NCBI RefSeq assembly: GCF_022201045.2
Contig: NC_068559.1
Coordinates: 26,109,501 to 26,173,500 of the forward strand
Source of the DNA: Citrus sinensis
Taxonomy: Eukaryota > Streptophyta > Magnoliopsida > Sapindales > Rutaceae
DNA length: 64,000 nucleotides
Direction: 5' to 3'
Every line of letters starts with the position of its first letter. Position 1 is the first letter of the stretch. Below are positions 20,741 through 32,880 of the stretch, one piece after another. The notes below the pieces were generated by a model. That model had not been told where the DNA came from. It was given only the letters and a program-made list of their open reading frames with translations, and searched no databases. Made by a program: the position numbers and the translations under genes.

Positions 20741-21490
20741 AAGGGCTTGTTTGGTATGTCGGATTAGATTGGATGAAATTGGATAAGATAGAATTTGATT
20801 GGATAACATTTAATTATATATAATACTATGTTGTGTTTGGTGCAATATTGGATTGGACTATAAATAATAATGTCTTGTATTTGGTATGCCATGGGATTGA
20901 CTAGTAACTAATAATATGTCTTATATATTAATTTATCAAAATTATCTTAGATTTATTGTAAAATGACATGGAATATAATCTAATTTAAATCCATAACTAT
21001 TGGTAAATTTATTTAAAAAATGCAAAATCTTCCATTATTTTTTTTTATATTTAACATATTATAGTTTTTAAACTTACATTTTACTAAATAATATGATCAT
21101 AAATATGACAAGAATATCATCAACAAATATAATAAGAATATTAGTCCATTAAAAAAATTACATTACAATGTCACTAGCTATATGTAAGAAAATATGACAT
21201 ATCATTGACATAAGAGAGATTTCAGGAAGATTTAGCACGATGGAGAGAGTAAAAGAAGTTGGGGATTTTGCTCTCTTTAATTCATGAATAGTTGACGATA
21301 AAATTTTAGCTTAAAAAATATAATCCCAAGAGTTACTCTTGGATGGAATTTTGCCACTGTTGGGGATTAAGTGGTGCGCCAATTATTACTATCCTACCTT
21401 CACTTTTTTTTTACACCAAATGTGATATAAGATTATTTTATATTAAAATTATCCAATCACATAATGTATAACTAAAACCAAACGGGCCTT
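20741..21490. mobile_element. MITE-like element with TTTGGT-type ends (about 750 bp)
   Basis: The left end AAGGGCTTGTTTGGTA (20741-20756) matches the inverted right end AAGGCCCGTTTGGT (from 21490). Next to each end are variants of GGATTGGATT / ATCCAATC, as in many plant non-autonomous hAT or Mutator-type elements. No transposase is encoded. Confidence 0.6.
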
Positions 21491-22481
21491 AATGCTATCA
21501 TGTTATGTTTGAGATAAAATAACGCAATATTTGAGAAATATTTATATTACAAAACAACAGATGACATTACAGAGGCGGAACCAGCAAAATTGAAAATACA
21601 CCAAATTATAAGCCTATTTACGTTTTGCTCCCATAAATTTTTTTTTAAAAAAAATTATGCCAAAACCTACTCATTTTTCCGTTTATACATTATGGTTCTT
21701 ATTGTTGGTCCATCAATTTTACATGAGCCAACTTAGATTTCTGATTTATGCATTTTAGAAAACCAAAATCCTATTTATGCCCTTGACGTTACCTCTATAA
21801 TTAAAATGTGAAATTCATAAAAAAATCCCATTTTTTATTGTTCCAATCTCAAATTATATTTAAAAAAAAATTCCACTGATCGCTTAATGTTTTAAACTTT
21901 ATTAAAAATACACCAACATTTTTTTATTGCTATCTACATGAAGTTTATAAATTGTTTCATTACTTTGCTTTTTCCTTAACACCATGAGAGGAGTTAACAA
22001 ACAATTACCAAAATGATTATTTTACCCTTAAAGGTCGTGGATTTTTTTTTTTTTACATTGTAAATAAGGAAAAAAAATGAGTCGTATATCCTTAAATTGT
22101 CCTCATATAAAAAATATTATGATACTTTCAAGTTGTATCGTTTATTTTTTCCAAATTTGTAATATCTGTTCATCCACCAAATCATTAGTTTTCGTTATAA
22201 AATTAACAGAATTGTAGCAAATTAACCATTTTACCCTGAAACTCAATTCAACGTAAAAGGACATAAGAAAATTATTAGCCATATATCTTAAGTTTATCCT
22301 ATTATAAAAAATACTATAAAAGTTTGAATTAATTTGATTGCCCATTCTAGGTCACTACGTTTGTAATTCATATTGACTGTCCACTAAAACGTTAATATTG
22401 TTAGAATATTTAACAAATTTTAAGTAAAATGACCATTTAACTTTTGAATTCAGGGGCATTTGTGACTTTGCACCAATAATA

Positions 22482-22515
<34 letters not shown>

Positions 22516-23439
22516 CTATAAAAAAGAATTTAAGATTGGATTGATTGGATGTACATGAATTAGGTTTGGATAATTTGTGAATTTAGTTTAATTATATAAA
22601 TTTGTGGAGATAAATGGAGAAAAGCAATTAGATTTTTTTAATTAAGAAAAAATAGAGTTTTAAGGGTATTTAATTGAATATTGGTTATAAAAAATAGTTT
22701 TTTTTATAGTTTTATATTTAAAACTATTATTTTATTTTGTATTTAAGATGTTAAAACTTGAAAAATATCCTTTTAATGTCATTAATTATAAACGATAGTT
22801 AACGTTTTAGTGCACGGTTGATATAGATTATAAAATTAAGGTAGGAAATTGAACAAATTCAAATTTTTGCATAACAAGTTAAATTTAAGATGAATAATTG
22901 ATAATTTCTCTTTTATTTTTTATTTAGCATGTTAAATAAAAAAATTACCCTATGACATCATTATTTTCTAACCGAAGGTAATGATTTAGTAGATGAATGT
23001 TATATATTATAAATTTAGAAAGTATAAATAATACAACTTGAAAATAATATAGTATTCCTTATAACATAACAATCTGAGAGTAAATAATTGATAATTTTCC
23101 TGTAAATAATTAAATAAGATTAAAAAAACAGTAACACAGACTAAAACACTAGTCTCGAAATTTAGACCCAGCAAACTCAAACTGTTAAACCAATCCTCAA
23201 AATCAAAAGTCAATGATCCAATCCTAAATCCACCAGCGAGCATACAAAGCCTCAACCCCTCCAGTAACTCATTAAAACTACCATCAACAACGCCTTTATT
23301 TCCATTTTTATCAACTAAATTGTTGTTACTACTAGTATCAGCTCTGCATTTTGCGATCTCTTACCAAAAGTGATAAATGAATCATACGGGTCAAACTCAT
23401 TTTGGGGCTTGTAGATCGGGTCCGGATTAATTTGTACAA
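21491..23439. other. AT-rich repeat-derived intergenic DNA
   Basis: No gene supported. The phrase ATGATTATTTTACCCTT / TTAACCATTTTACCCT / AAAATGACCATTTAACTT recurs around 22008-22025, 22215-22235 and 22420-22445, pointing to internally repeated or nested element remains. A long TA tract lies at 22485-22512. Confidence 0.4.
22485..22512. repeat. (TA)n microsatellite
   Basis: Fourteen uninterrupted TA units in AT-rich intergenic DNA. Confidence 0.9.
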
Positions 23440-23616
23440 GATTGGTGTTAGACCAAAATATAAAAGGCCCAAACCCACGAAAAATATAAGCCCAATGAAA
23501 TTATTTTATATAAAATAACTTAATATTGTTCTCTATAAGAATGACCAAGATACTAACAATTCTAACTAAAGTGTCTAAATGCAAGACACGACAAAAAAAA
23601 TAAAAGTGTGATTCAA

Positions 23617-24071
23617 CAAAGAACGACGTAGGTCCATTCTTGACAAAGAACGACGTAGGTCCATTCTTGACAAAGAACGACCTAGGTCCATTCTTGACAA
23701 AGAACGACCTAGGTCCATTCCTCGCAACGAACGACCTAGGTCAATTCCTCACAAAAAATGACATAGACACTTAGAAAATATTTATAAGTAAAATGCTCAA
23801 AGGGCGAGTCTTCGAAAAAGTACCAAAGACATGATTTAACAAAGAATGACATAGGTCTATTCTTTATAAACAGCGACCTAGGTTCATTCCTCGCAAAGAA
23901 CGACCTAGGTCCATTCCTCGCAAAGAACGACCTAGGCACTTAGAAAATATTTCTTAATACGCCTAAAGGGTAAGGCTTTGACAAAATGTCAAAGGCACGA
24001 TTTAACAAAGAACGACCTGGGTCCATTCCTCCTAAAAAACGACCTAGGTCCATTTATCACAAAAAATTACC
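23617..24071. repeat. 27-bp minisatellite in a higher-order arrangement
   Basis: The unit is CAAAGAACGACCTAGGTCC followed by ATTCCTCG (27 bp). Block 1 (23617-23755) has about five units, block 2 (23838-23934) about three to four, block 3 (24005-24071) about two. Between blocks a related spacer of about 70-80 bp recurs, starting CACTTAGAAAATATTT and passing AAAGGG to end ACGATTTAA or ATGATTTAA. This gives a nested repeat: 27-mers inside a larger unit. Confidence 0.8.
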
Positions 24072-24117
24072 TAGATACTTCGAAAATATTACTAAATAAG
24101 AGCACACGAGCTACTTG

Positions 24118-24345
24118 AAATGGGCCTACGGGCAAATACAGAATGGGCTTACGGGCAAATACACATTCTACGGAATGCGCCTACGGGCAAATACACATTC
24201 TACGGAATGGGCCCACGTGCAAATATACATTTTACGGAATGCGCCTACGGGCAAATATACATTCTACGAAATGTGCATATGGGCAAATATATGCATTTTA
24301 CGGAATGCACTTACGGGCAGAATGCACTTACAGACAAAATGTTGC
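24118..24345. repeat. 32-bp minisatellite
   Basis: About seven copies of a unit like ATGGGCCTACGGGCAAATAC plus ACATTCTACGGA (32 bp). All three plus-strand frames are open across it because the unit contains no stop and its length is not a multiple of three. These frames are artefacts of the repeat. Confidence 0.85.
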
Positions 24346-24870
24346 AAAATCAATCCTTTTTGTAAGGAACCAATATAAGTGCCGAATTTAAGTTAAAAGT
24401 CCATTAAAGGTTAACAGCCCAAAAACATGACAAATGTCCAAAGATTACTTGTCATGAACAAGCTTGACACATAATGACATGTGTTTTTATGCATGAGTTT
24501 TGCAGACACTTGTCACTAAGACAATGCTACGTGCCATGATGGCACCTCCACCTCATGGATCAAATTACCTATATAAATACCAAGACTCTCCATTTGAAGG
24601 TAAGAGAAAAAAAAGGGTAAGGAAATGCTGTCCCTCTCTCTAAATTCTCTCTATACAATCAAATTTAAAAGGCTGACTTGAGCGTCAGAGGGTTATTGCC
24701 GGCAACCCCGGCACCCTTTGATAATTGTTTCTTTTTGCAGAACAATTAACGATAAGGAGACATGTAATTTGAGACATTCGCCTCAAGGAAAAAATAAGCC
24801 GCCGAATTCGATTTAGAAGAAAGCTCGAAACACAAATCAATCGCTATACATTGAGCAAAAATTTTACATC

Positions 24871-25681
24871 AATAATTAGGATTTACAGATGTGGAAAAAT
24901 AAGATGGATTCGAACTCAATACTGTTCCTTGGCCCTTAATAATATGATTTATTTTTGTTACCATCAAGGGTATTAATATTATGATACTTTAGGGGTTAAT
25001 GTGTTAAATGTCTGAATTATCCTCTTCGCATTATCACAAGTTAGCAAACTTGATGTATTATTTGTCAAAAAATTTGCAACATTGTGTTGACAAATGTCCA
25101 AACCATCTAACGGTGAAATATCTCATCATCCGCACAAGTGATTCATTTATCACAGCCATCATTTAGCACTGACGCTCAAACGGCCTTGTCAAGAGAGCAT
25201 CCTGACCGTTTGATTCGAAGTGGAAGACACACAATCTTGGCCCCACAAACACAGTTTAAACACATTCTCACGATCCCACTAGCCGGGAGCTACAATCTCT
25301 CTCTGATTGTACCGTGCTAACCACTCCCCGAACACGCGCGTGGTCACGTGACCTCCCAATACCAACACACGCTCTCTCTCTCTCTCACCGCCCCACCCTC
25401 CCCTTTGTTACATTTTGTTTCACATTTTATTTCATCTCTACACTCTTAGTGTTACATTTTTTTTTTCCCTTCATTTCGCTGTTGAAAGGAAAAAAAGAGG
25501 AAAAAAAAAAGAAACTAAAATTTCGTTCAAAACTAGCATACAACAACAACCGTTAACTCATCTTTGCAATCGCATGCTGTCGGAGCTACGGCTCCACTAA
25601 CGGAGCCCCAGCTCAAGATAAATCAAATCAATTTTTAAAAATTAATTTCGCAAACCAGCATCAGATCTCTTCATCTTAAAG
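24871..25681. other. Upstream region and leader of eIF4B
   Basis: No gene. From about 25375 a CT-rich tract (CTCTCTCTCTCTC) and purine/pyrimidine-skewed sequence resemble the TATA-less promoter and 5' UTR of a housekeeping plant gene. The exact transcription start is not visible. Confidence 0.45.
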
Positions 25682-28600
25682 ATGTCCAAAAAATGGGGTA
25701 ATATCGGCGCCTGGGCCGCCGAGGCCGAGCGAGCCGAAGCCGAAGAACGTGAAGCCGCAGCCGCAGCAGCTGCATCCGGAGGCGCCGCAACGCCCGCCGA
25801 GTCGCAAAGCTTTCCTAGCCTGAAAGAAGCCGTTAGCGCCAAGCCCAAGAAGAAGAAAATGTCTCTATCGGAATTCACCATGGGCGCATACTCCGCCTCC
25901 GGCGCACCTGACCGCTCCTCCAACCGCCTCACGCCCAACGAGATGATCCACCTCCCTACTGCTCCCAGAGAACGCTCTGCTGAGGAAATGCAGCACGGTC
26001 GCCTCGGCGGCGGCTTCTCCTCCTACGGCCGGCCCTCACGAACCATGGGCATGGGAGACCGCAACGACTCATGGGGAGGTGGTAATAGACGACCGTATGG
26101 CGGATTCGACGAAGAGCATCCACAACGCAGGGGTCCACCTCCTAGGGTTTCGGATTTGGACCAACCTTCGAGAGCCGACGAAGTCGATAATTGGGCGATG
26201 GCCAAGAAACCATTTCAGCCGTTACATTCCCAGGATTCTGCCCGTCAAAATCGGTACGGCGGTTTAGGTTCTGGCGGTGGTTTCTCACGTGCCGATGAAG
26301 TTGATAACTGGACAACTGCCAAGAAACCGATTATGCCCGCCAGATCCTCTACATTTGGCTCTGGATTTGCTCGTGAAACCGTGCCGGAACCTGATCGATG
26401 GACTCGTGGTGGTGGTGGAGGATATCCTCATGAACGGTCCAGATTGAATTTGGATCCGCCGAAACTGGAGGCTAATGATACAGTTGTCGTGAAGACGAAT
26501 AGACCAAATCCTTTTGGAGCAGCAAGGCCAAGAGAAGAGGTATTGGCGGAGAAGGGATTGGATTGGAAGAAACTGGAAATGGAGATGGAAACAAAGAAGG
26601 CCACGAGTCGACCCACAAGTGCGCACTCGAGCAGGCCCTCAAGTGCCCAATCGAGCAGGTCGGAGAGTCAGGGGCTGCAGGGATTGGAGAATGTGGTGAA
26701 GCCGAGTAGGCCAAAGGTGAATCCATTTGGAGATGCTAAGCCTAGGGAAGTTTTGTTGGAGGAACGGGGTCAGGATTGGCGTAAGATTGATCTTGAATTG
26801 GAGCGGCGCAGGGTTGATAGGTTTGTGTTTTCATATTGCATTCTCTATTTGTCCATTGCAAGTAACTGCACTGCTATATTAGCTTTGGTGTTGGTGTGTT
26901 TGTCATTAAATGTTGTTGGTGGAGATTGTCTGATTGTAATTAGGTGATTGTTTCAGTGGGGTGATTTTGGTTTCTTAATTGATGTTAGAACGATCAGAGG
27001 ACGTAGTGTTCACTGGTAACATTTTGAAATGTGACATAACGAATAATTGCTGAGGATGACAATACATTAACAGTTTGGAGCCATTTTCATCCTGGAGCTG
27101 TAATGTCATGTGATTGTTTTTCCCAGTTAGCTGGATCTTCTGGTCCATGCATAATGATTTGACTAACAAACCTTGTTTGTTGGTTTATATTGTATTAATG
27201 ATGTAATACTTTCTAAAATTTCATTTGGTAGGCCTTTTCTTGAAATGGCTGGTGATTATTGCCATCAATGTGATTTGAGCTGGTCCAATGGTTTTTTATT
27301 TATAATAAGTTGTTGAAGACTAAGGTGGCTTTCTTTTGTTTTTTTTTAATATCTGAAATCTTAATAGACCTGAATTATGAATAGAGTTGAATGTCTGAAT
27401 GTGAATGATATGTTTGTTTTTTTGTCTGCATTGCTAGAAACAAATATTAAGTTGTTTTTTTTAACTTAAAAAATTTGAAAGCTGATATTTTTACTTTTGT
27501 GTCCTTACAAATTATACATGTTAAACAAATAATAAGCATATCAAAGGACTTAAATAAGATAATATATTATCATAATGTTCAATTCAGTACAACTTTTTCT
27601 ATTCTAAATTAGTATAGGTTAATCAATTTTATTGTAGCTTATGATGTTTTTATATGGAAAGTATTCATAAAAGATTGTGAAGATAAATAATGCTAATTTG
27701 AAGAAAATAAAAAGATAAAAATAATAATAGCGAAACACTATATTATCGCAAGTTCTAGAGATGGATAATAATGTTATTTATTAAATTTTATTTAGGTAAG
27801 GATGAAAATTAATTAATTAGATAGGAATATTTTGGAGAATCTCTTTTAATGATATCATTTAGACTTTTTAGATTAAGCAAAAAGGTTAAAAAAAAATTGG
27901 CTTAATAACTTAATGACTGAAGATTTTCATTAAGTTGAAGAAACAAACGGACTTAATGACTTAATTGATTGAAATCAAGTCAATTTAGCCATTAAGTCAA
28001 GAAAACAAGCAGCCCCTAAGGCTATAAAGAAATATCTTCACACCCTTTAGGGTAGCTTTTCTGATCATAATACATTAGTTATGTTTTCTAGCATATGCCG
28101 AATACACTGAGGCAGTTGTCTTTGATAACTTTCCCATATTGGAAAATGCAAAGACGTCTTAGCTAATAGTTTGTGAATTGGATCTATTTGTGCCCTATGA
28201 AGTGAAGTATATGAACCTGAAAACAGGTCATGTGGAACTGATTTATGGAACGTCTTCCTGGTACTTTACATAAGTCATAAAGTGTCCTGATGAAAATTAC
28301 TATTAATAGCTATTACCTACTAGATGCATGTAAAGCAGCTACTATCATTCCTTTCATGTTGTAAACGATTGCCTTTATTTGCATTTCCTTGTCAGATTTT
28401 GTTTATGGTTGAACAGTGGTTTTTGATGATACAAATTAAGCCCTGAGTTTCACTGTGCTGCACAATATGGGCTATGAATTTACTGTTTTGAAAGTTTAAT
28501 ACAAGATAGCTTTTTGTTTATATGTTGAATTGTGGCGTTGACCAACCACGATTAGCATGCAAAGACAAAACATGAAGGGCAGCTTGGTCAGATTGCTGAC

Positions 28601-30919
28601 ACATTTCCTTGTCAGATTTTGTTTATGTTTTCTAGCTTATTGTTCAAACTGGTGGCCTACATTTTTTTCCCTTGTTTGGTGGGAGAGAATAATTGCATCC
28701 ATTTTCTTTTTCCTATTAGATTCAACTGATACAATTGTAGGCTAGGAAAAATATCTTCCTTGACTATCTGTTGTGGGTTTTGACTTGTTATGCGAGTTCC
28801 ATTGCATGTGTCACACGGTGTCTTTTCCTTCGTATTATTAGTGAGTAATGTTAATGCATCTTGGTGTCTTTCTGAGTATTGACACGTTTATCAAGCTTCG
28901 TGATATAAACTACCTCTTTGTTATGAGCAAACTTTTTGTCTTTTAAAGAGTTACTTTTTGCTTTGATTTAAGTTTTGTGTTTTATCACAATTTTTGAATG
29001 AATCAGATTACCTCATTTATTTGGCAAGTTAAATCCTTTGGCTTATTAATATTGGGGAATAGTCCAGTGGAACTGGATCTGCCCTGAAGTTTATGTTGTA
29101 TCACATCACATGCCCATATGTGAGTCAAGGCCTACTTGAGTTGCTAATTATTGGCAGTATGTTTTTGTGAAGATCAAAGAAACTAAAGTTTTCTCTCTTT
29201 TACTCCTAACCTCTGGGTTCTCTTTGTCTTGGCTGCTCAATACGTGCCTGTGCATGCAAGTGTATGATAGAGATAATTTGCACCTGATTCCAGTGGCCTG
29301 TAGTTTAAGCCACTTGATTGCTGAGGTCTCCTGGAATTCGGCATTTGTTACATAACGTATATAATTGTTATATATTGCAGCAACTAGCATGATCACTTGG
29401 GTCTAGCATAGCTGCACGTGAAGCCTTGCCTGGTAACCTAATTGATCCATCTCTCTTAACTTGTAAGATTGGCTTAGCCAATGTGTGGATGATCCATAGA
29501 TTTTGCTTAATCATTTTAAAACCTGATTCTTATTCCGGAATCTCAACATTTAGTCTCAATGCCAATGCCTTTTGTAGTTCTTATTTCTTTGGTGTCAAAC
29601 TCACTGCTGATACTTGATTGGGTGATCTACAGTGTACTTGTCATGTATTGGCCTCTAATGTAATGTAAATGTTTCAGGCCTGAAACTGAGGAAGAAAAGA
29701 CGTTGAAAGAAGAAATCGATTATTTAAAAAAGGAACTTGAGATTAACAGGGAATCACTGCAAGAGTCTGGAGGAGAGCAACCCAGTCTGCATGATAATAT
29801 ACTTAGCAAAGAACAGGAACTGGAAATGCTTGTCAGAGATTTGGATAGCAAAGTTCGGTTTGGGCCGAAAGCCGAAAGGCCTGGTTCTGGAGCAGGTAGG
29901 GCAGCCGGCTTTCTTGAGAGACCGCCTTCCCATTCTGGGTCATTTGATGATTCTAGGAGCATGGAATCCTTGGATAGACCTCGTTCACGGGGCATGGGGG
30001 ATGCGTGGACAAGGCTTGGAGATGACAGGAGAGCATTTCAAGGCAGAGAAAGAGGATTTCTGGGCAGCAGAGACTTGGACAGGTAAAGTGCATTTTTTCA
30101 TGTTTTCCTGGTCTTGTTTTCGATCTTAGCAGGGTGGCTGGCCTGTCGCCTCTTCTTTTATTTTGTATCTTTCTAAATGTTGGAGAATGGAAGATCTGAG
30201 GGATGTATGAAGTATGAACTCATATTTCTCAACATCTTGGATTGCATTCCCTTGCGTATCATAATATATAAAATAGTTTTAATTTCGGACATGGAATGCT
30301 GATATCTTTGCTAGTAATTTTCAAGTAAAAGAAATTTAAGACTGAAAATCGTTCAGTAACGATGTTGTATAAAGAATTCTGAATTAGTTGTCAATTAGTG
30401 TATGATTACAAAATTGTAGGCGTTCCAAGTTTTATTTCAGTGGAGCCCTTTTGGGGCTTTCTCATTGGAAGATTTTTGTTCAGTTTCGTTTTTCCATTTG
30501 GCTTTTTTCGATGATAATGTGGACAACTGTTACCACAATCCACATGTAAAGATTTTTTCTTTATTGGTTAATGCACTTAGCTGTTTCTATTTTTCTTTTC
30601 TTTTTCTTTTTTTGATATTAAAACTGTCAATGACACTTGATCTATTATTTTTCAAATAAATTTATGTTAAAATGGCCTCATTAGGCCTTTTTTAAAACTC
30701 TACTCCATTTTCAACTGTTAAGTTATTAGCGTCTACTTCCGTATCCCCCAAAGTTCTCTAATCATGGTCTTCCTATACAATATTAATGACAGTACATAAT
30801 CTTACTGCTGTGTTCTTTGCTTCAGATTCTAGTGTTCTGGATCTGATTGTAATATCTCAGACGTGACTAATGTTGTGTGCCCTATTTGTGGCAGGCAAAG
30901 TTCAAGAGAGAGATGGTGA
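25682..30919 (+). CDS. EIF4B: Plant eukaryotic translation initiation factor 4B
   Basis: eIF4B stimulates the eIF4A/eIF4F RNA helicase and binds poly(A)-binding protein and eIF3 during cap-dependent initiation in the cytoplasm. Exons 25682-26820, 29678-30082 and 30895-30919 keep frame and give 522 aa, close to the usual plant length. Visible parts: N-terminal MSKKWGNIGAWAAEAERAEA; Lys-rich KPKKKKMSLSEFTMG; Gly/Arg-rich stretches; two copies of RADEVDNW...AKKP (about residues 160-220); two copies of an NPFG-ARPRE-EV-EKG-DW / NPFGDAKPREVLLEERGQDW block; a charged helix EEEKTLKEEIDYLKKELE; Arg/Ser/Asp-rich end QSSRERW. The 2.86-kb first intron contains repeat-like DNA. The start is the first ATG and encodes the conserved N-terminus. 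Recognition is firm. Which eIF4B isoform it corresponds to cannot be told. Confidence 0.93.
27320..28020. mobile_element. Possible MITE inside eIF4B intron 1
   Basis: The left end CTAAGGTGGCTTTCTTTTGTT (one base trimmed in comparison) resembles the inverted right end CTTAGGGGCTGCTTGTTTTC. The interior is AT-rich with AAGTCATTAAGT-type motifs and no coding potential. The inverted repeat is imperfect, so the call is tentative. Confidence 0.35.
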
Positions 30920-32417
30920 ACAACTGGCGGTGTAGATTTATTATCTCCCATGCATTTTGGCAGATCAGAAACAAATAATATTTTCTCTGACTTATTTTAA
31001 TCTATCGCTTGTTTTTGCTCTAGAGAAATGGAGCTAGGACTATTGAGAACCGGCGTCAGCAAAATCTTGCGTTGATCTATTTGTTACTTCTTGAAGTTGA
31101 AACTAATGTAAAATTGCAAAAATTTTCCCCACTTTTTTGTCTGTTCTGAGGCATGAGCCTGTATTGTTCTTAGGACTCAATTTTATTGAACAATGTGGGG
31201 CTCGCTAGTTCAATTTTTGTGACAGTCGTTTTGAGTGTTATACAGTTAAATCTTTGGTTTATTCTGTAAGTGGATGCTACTCTTATCTATAAATTTTAAT
31301 CTCTTGCTACTGTTTTTTTTACCCTATTTATCTGGGCAACTCTGAATTGATTAAAAGACCATTCTATAAATAATGCGGGTACTAAAGGAACATGTTCCCT
31401 GGAGCCAGCAACCTTCTAAGCGATTAAAACCTGCACCTCTTAAGCTCTTCATGATATTGTTGTATCATACAAATTGCGAGAAATAAATAAAAGCTGGACC
31501 CTGCAGGTTTGTTTTTTTTTTTTTCTGTTCTTAAAAAAAAATCGTGTATTACTTTATTTAAAAAGAATAAAAGAAAAGAAAAAAACGATTACTAATTGTA
31601 ATGATGCAGTTGTTATGGTGGGTGTTAATTAATTGAGTTGGTGAAGTTTCATATGTTGAAAGTAAGAGATCTTGAATCTTGTTTACATGAACAGGGAGAG
31701 ATTGAGTTGTTTTGTTATTAAGCTAAACTGAAAAATGATAAATAATCATGTACTTTCTATGAATCTAATGGAAGCAACCAAATAAATAATACGAATAATA
31801 TAAATAAGCCAAAGTTTAAAGTGACAGAGAAATTAAGGAAGGAAGTGTGAGACGAAAGCAGCAGAACCCTCCATGAGTTTTCATTAAATTCTCAATTGCA
31901 AAGGGGGCTACGTATTTATAATGGCCTTTGCACAACAGATGAGCCTTTAATGTTTGATGTTTTGCCAAGTGTCTGACTATTCATTAACTTCGCAAGTTTG
32001 CACCAACAGATGATTGGTTGCATTGCATGCATGAAAGTGCAAACATATATGAGAACAATAAAACCAACAGAGATGGCGCTTGTCGTTACTATATTAAATT
32101 TAAGCTTACTAAAGATTATCATAACATAGTTCAGTTATTAATTGCTATAATTGGACTATAGCACTTAAGCAGAAGCAGATTTTTGCTTAGAAGGGAAATG
32201 CGAGTAGCCCAGGTTGAAGCTGTCCATGCATGAGATAGCAGCATCAGCTGGAGACGGAAAGGGCCTTGGATTGATCCGACAGTGAACAAGGTCAAGAATT
32301 TCAAAGCTTTGAATTTGATATTTGGTAACGTCAGCTCCCCTGTTTGTTTCATGGGTCTCCATTCTTATTGTTATGACTTTGCATCGAATAAAGGCTACTA
32401 CCAGCACTACAAATGTG
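30920..32417. other. eIF4B 3' region and intergenic DNA
   Basis: The first few hundred bases are probably eIF4B 3' UTR. A tract near 31640-31730 resembles the SINE-like debris at 13690-13800. No further gene is supported. A minus-strand frame at 32165-32407 (containing DLVHCRINPRPFPSPADAA) is open but belongs to no family I recognise. Confidence 0.4.
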
Positions 32418-32550
32418 TGTCAGTGTCACTTTCCGGCATATTCCAGTTTCAAAAAGACATGGGCAGACCAGCAGCATTTGTTTCTTCCTTCACCAAATGG
32501 CGTAACTTCTTCCGCAAGGCATCGGGGACGGATCATTCTTGATTTTGTAG
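32418..32550 (+). pseudogene. Relic first exon of a GDSL esterase/lipase gene
   Basis: In one frame the sequence reads CHFPAYSSF, then LPSPNGVTSS, then GRIILDFV and stops at a GT donor (32551), parallel to [18 protein letters not shown] and GRLIIDFIG of the intact downstream genes. The segment that should carry the catalytic GDSNSDTG block is missing or scrambled. No later GDSL exons follow before the next intact gene at 33949. This is a truncated fourth member of the local GDSL cluster. Confidence 0.65.
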
Positions 32551-32654
32551 GTTAGTTTAATTTGTGTTTTCAATCCTCAGCCTTAGGTGTGGCGCATTCG
32601 CCACTTTTATATTCTGTTCTTTCTAATGTTTTTACTTCTTAGACTTTGTTTCGT

Positions 32655-32880
32655 ATTGAGATTGGATATCTATAGTTTAAAAATTATTGCATTAAAGTCG
32701 TAGATAAACACTAATTATTGAAACTTAAAAGTTAAGTTATTTTAATCTATCACTTATAATATAGTGAAACACCTATAGTATCATTATTATTTTTATTAAA
32801 ATTATATTTAAAAGTCATATTTATTAGATAACACTAATTTTTATTTCATGAATATAACATTTTTTCTACAGCACCTTAAT
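32655..32880. repeat. AT-rich MITE-family copy 1
   Basis: Shares with 39590-39835 a series of landmarks in the same order: ATTGG(A/G)TA-CTATA-TTTAAA, TAAGTT(A/G)TTTT(A/G)AT, ATTATT-AAAAGTCA-ATTTA, then TTTTTAT-A-ATTTAAT. Both copies lie within or near the GDSL cluster. Non-coding. Confidence 0.4.

Larger units (their letters stand above)
23440..24870 (+). mobile_element. LTR relic (solo LTR or LTR end) of a Gypsy/Tat-like retrotransposon
   Basis: The block ends with a retrotransposon-promoter-like unit: TATA element CTATATAAATACC (24569-24581), a short leader with CT-rich tract, then CTGACTTGAGCGTCAGAGGG (24673-24692) and GCCGGCAACCCCGGCACCC, a phrase I associate with R/U5 regions of plant Tat-lineage Gypsy LTRs. 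Upstream, two minisatellite families (27-bp and 32-bp units) occupy what would be U3. A TG near 23446 and a CA near 24868 are possible termini but no target-site duplication was found, and no gag or pol follows. Lineage is from memory of the motif. Confidence 0.5.

Noticed and set aside
24115-24391. Three overlapping plus-strand open frames of 81-87 codons
   Set aside because: They are the three translations of a 32-bp minisatellite without stop codons; no gene signals.
32165-32407. Minus-strand frame containing DLVHCRINPRPFPSPADAA
   Set aside because: Looks protein-like but I recognise no family and found no joining exons; left unannotated as a gene.
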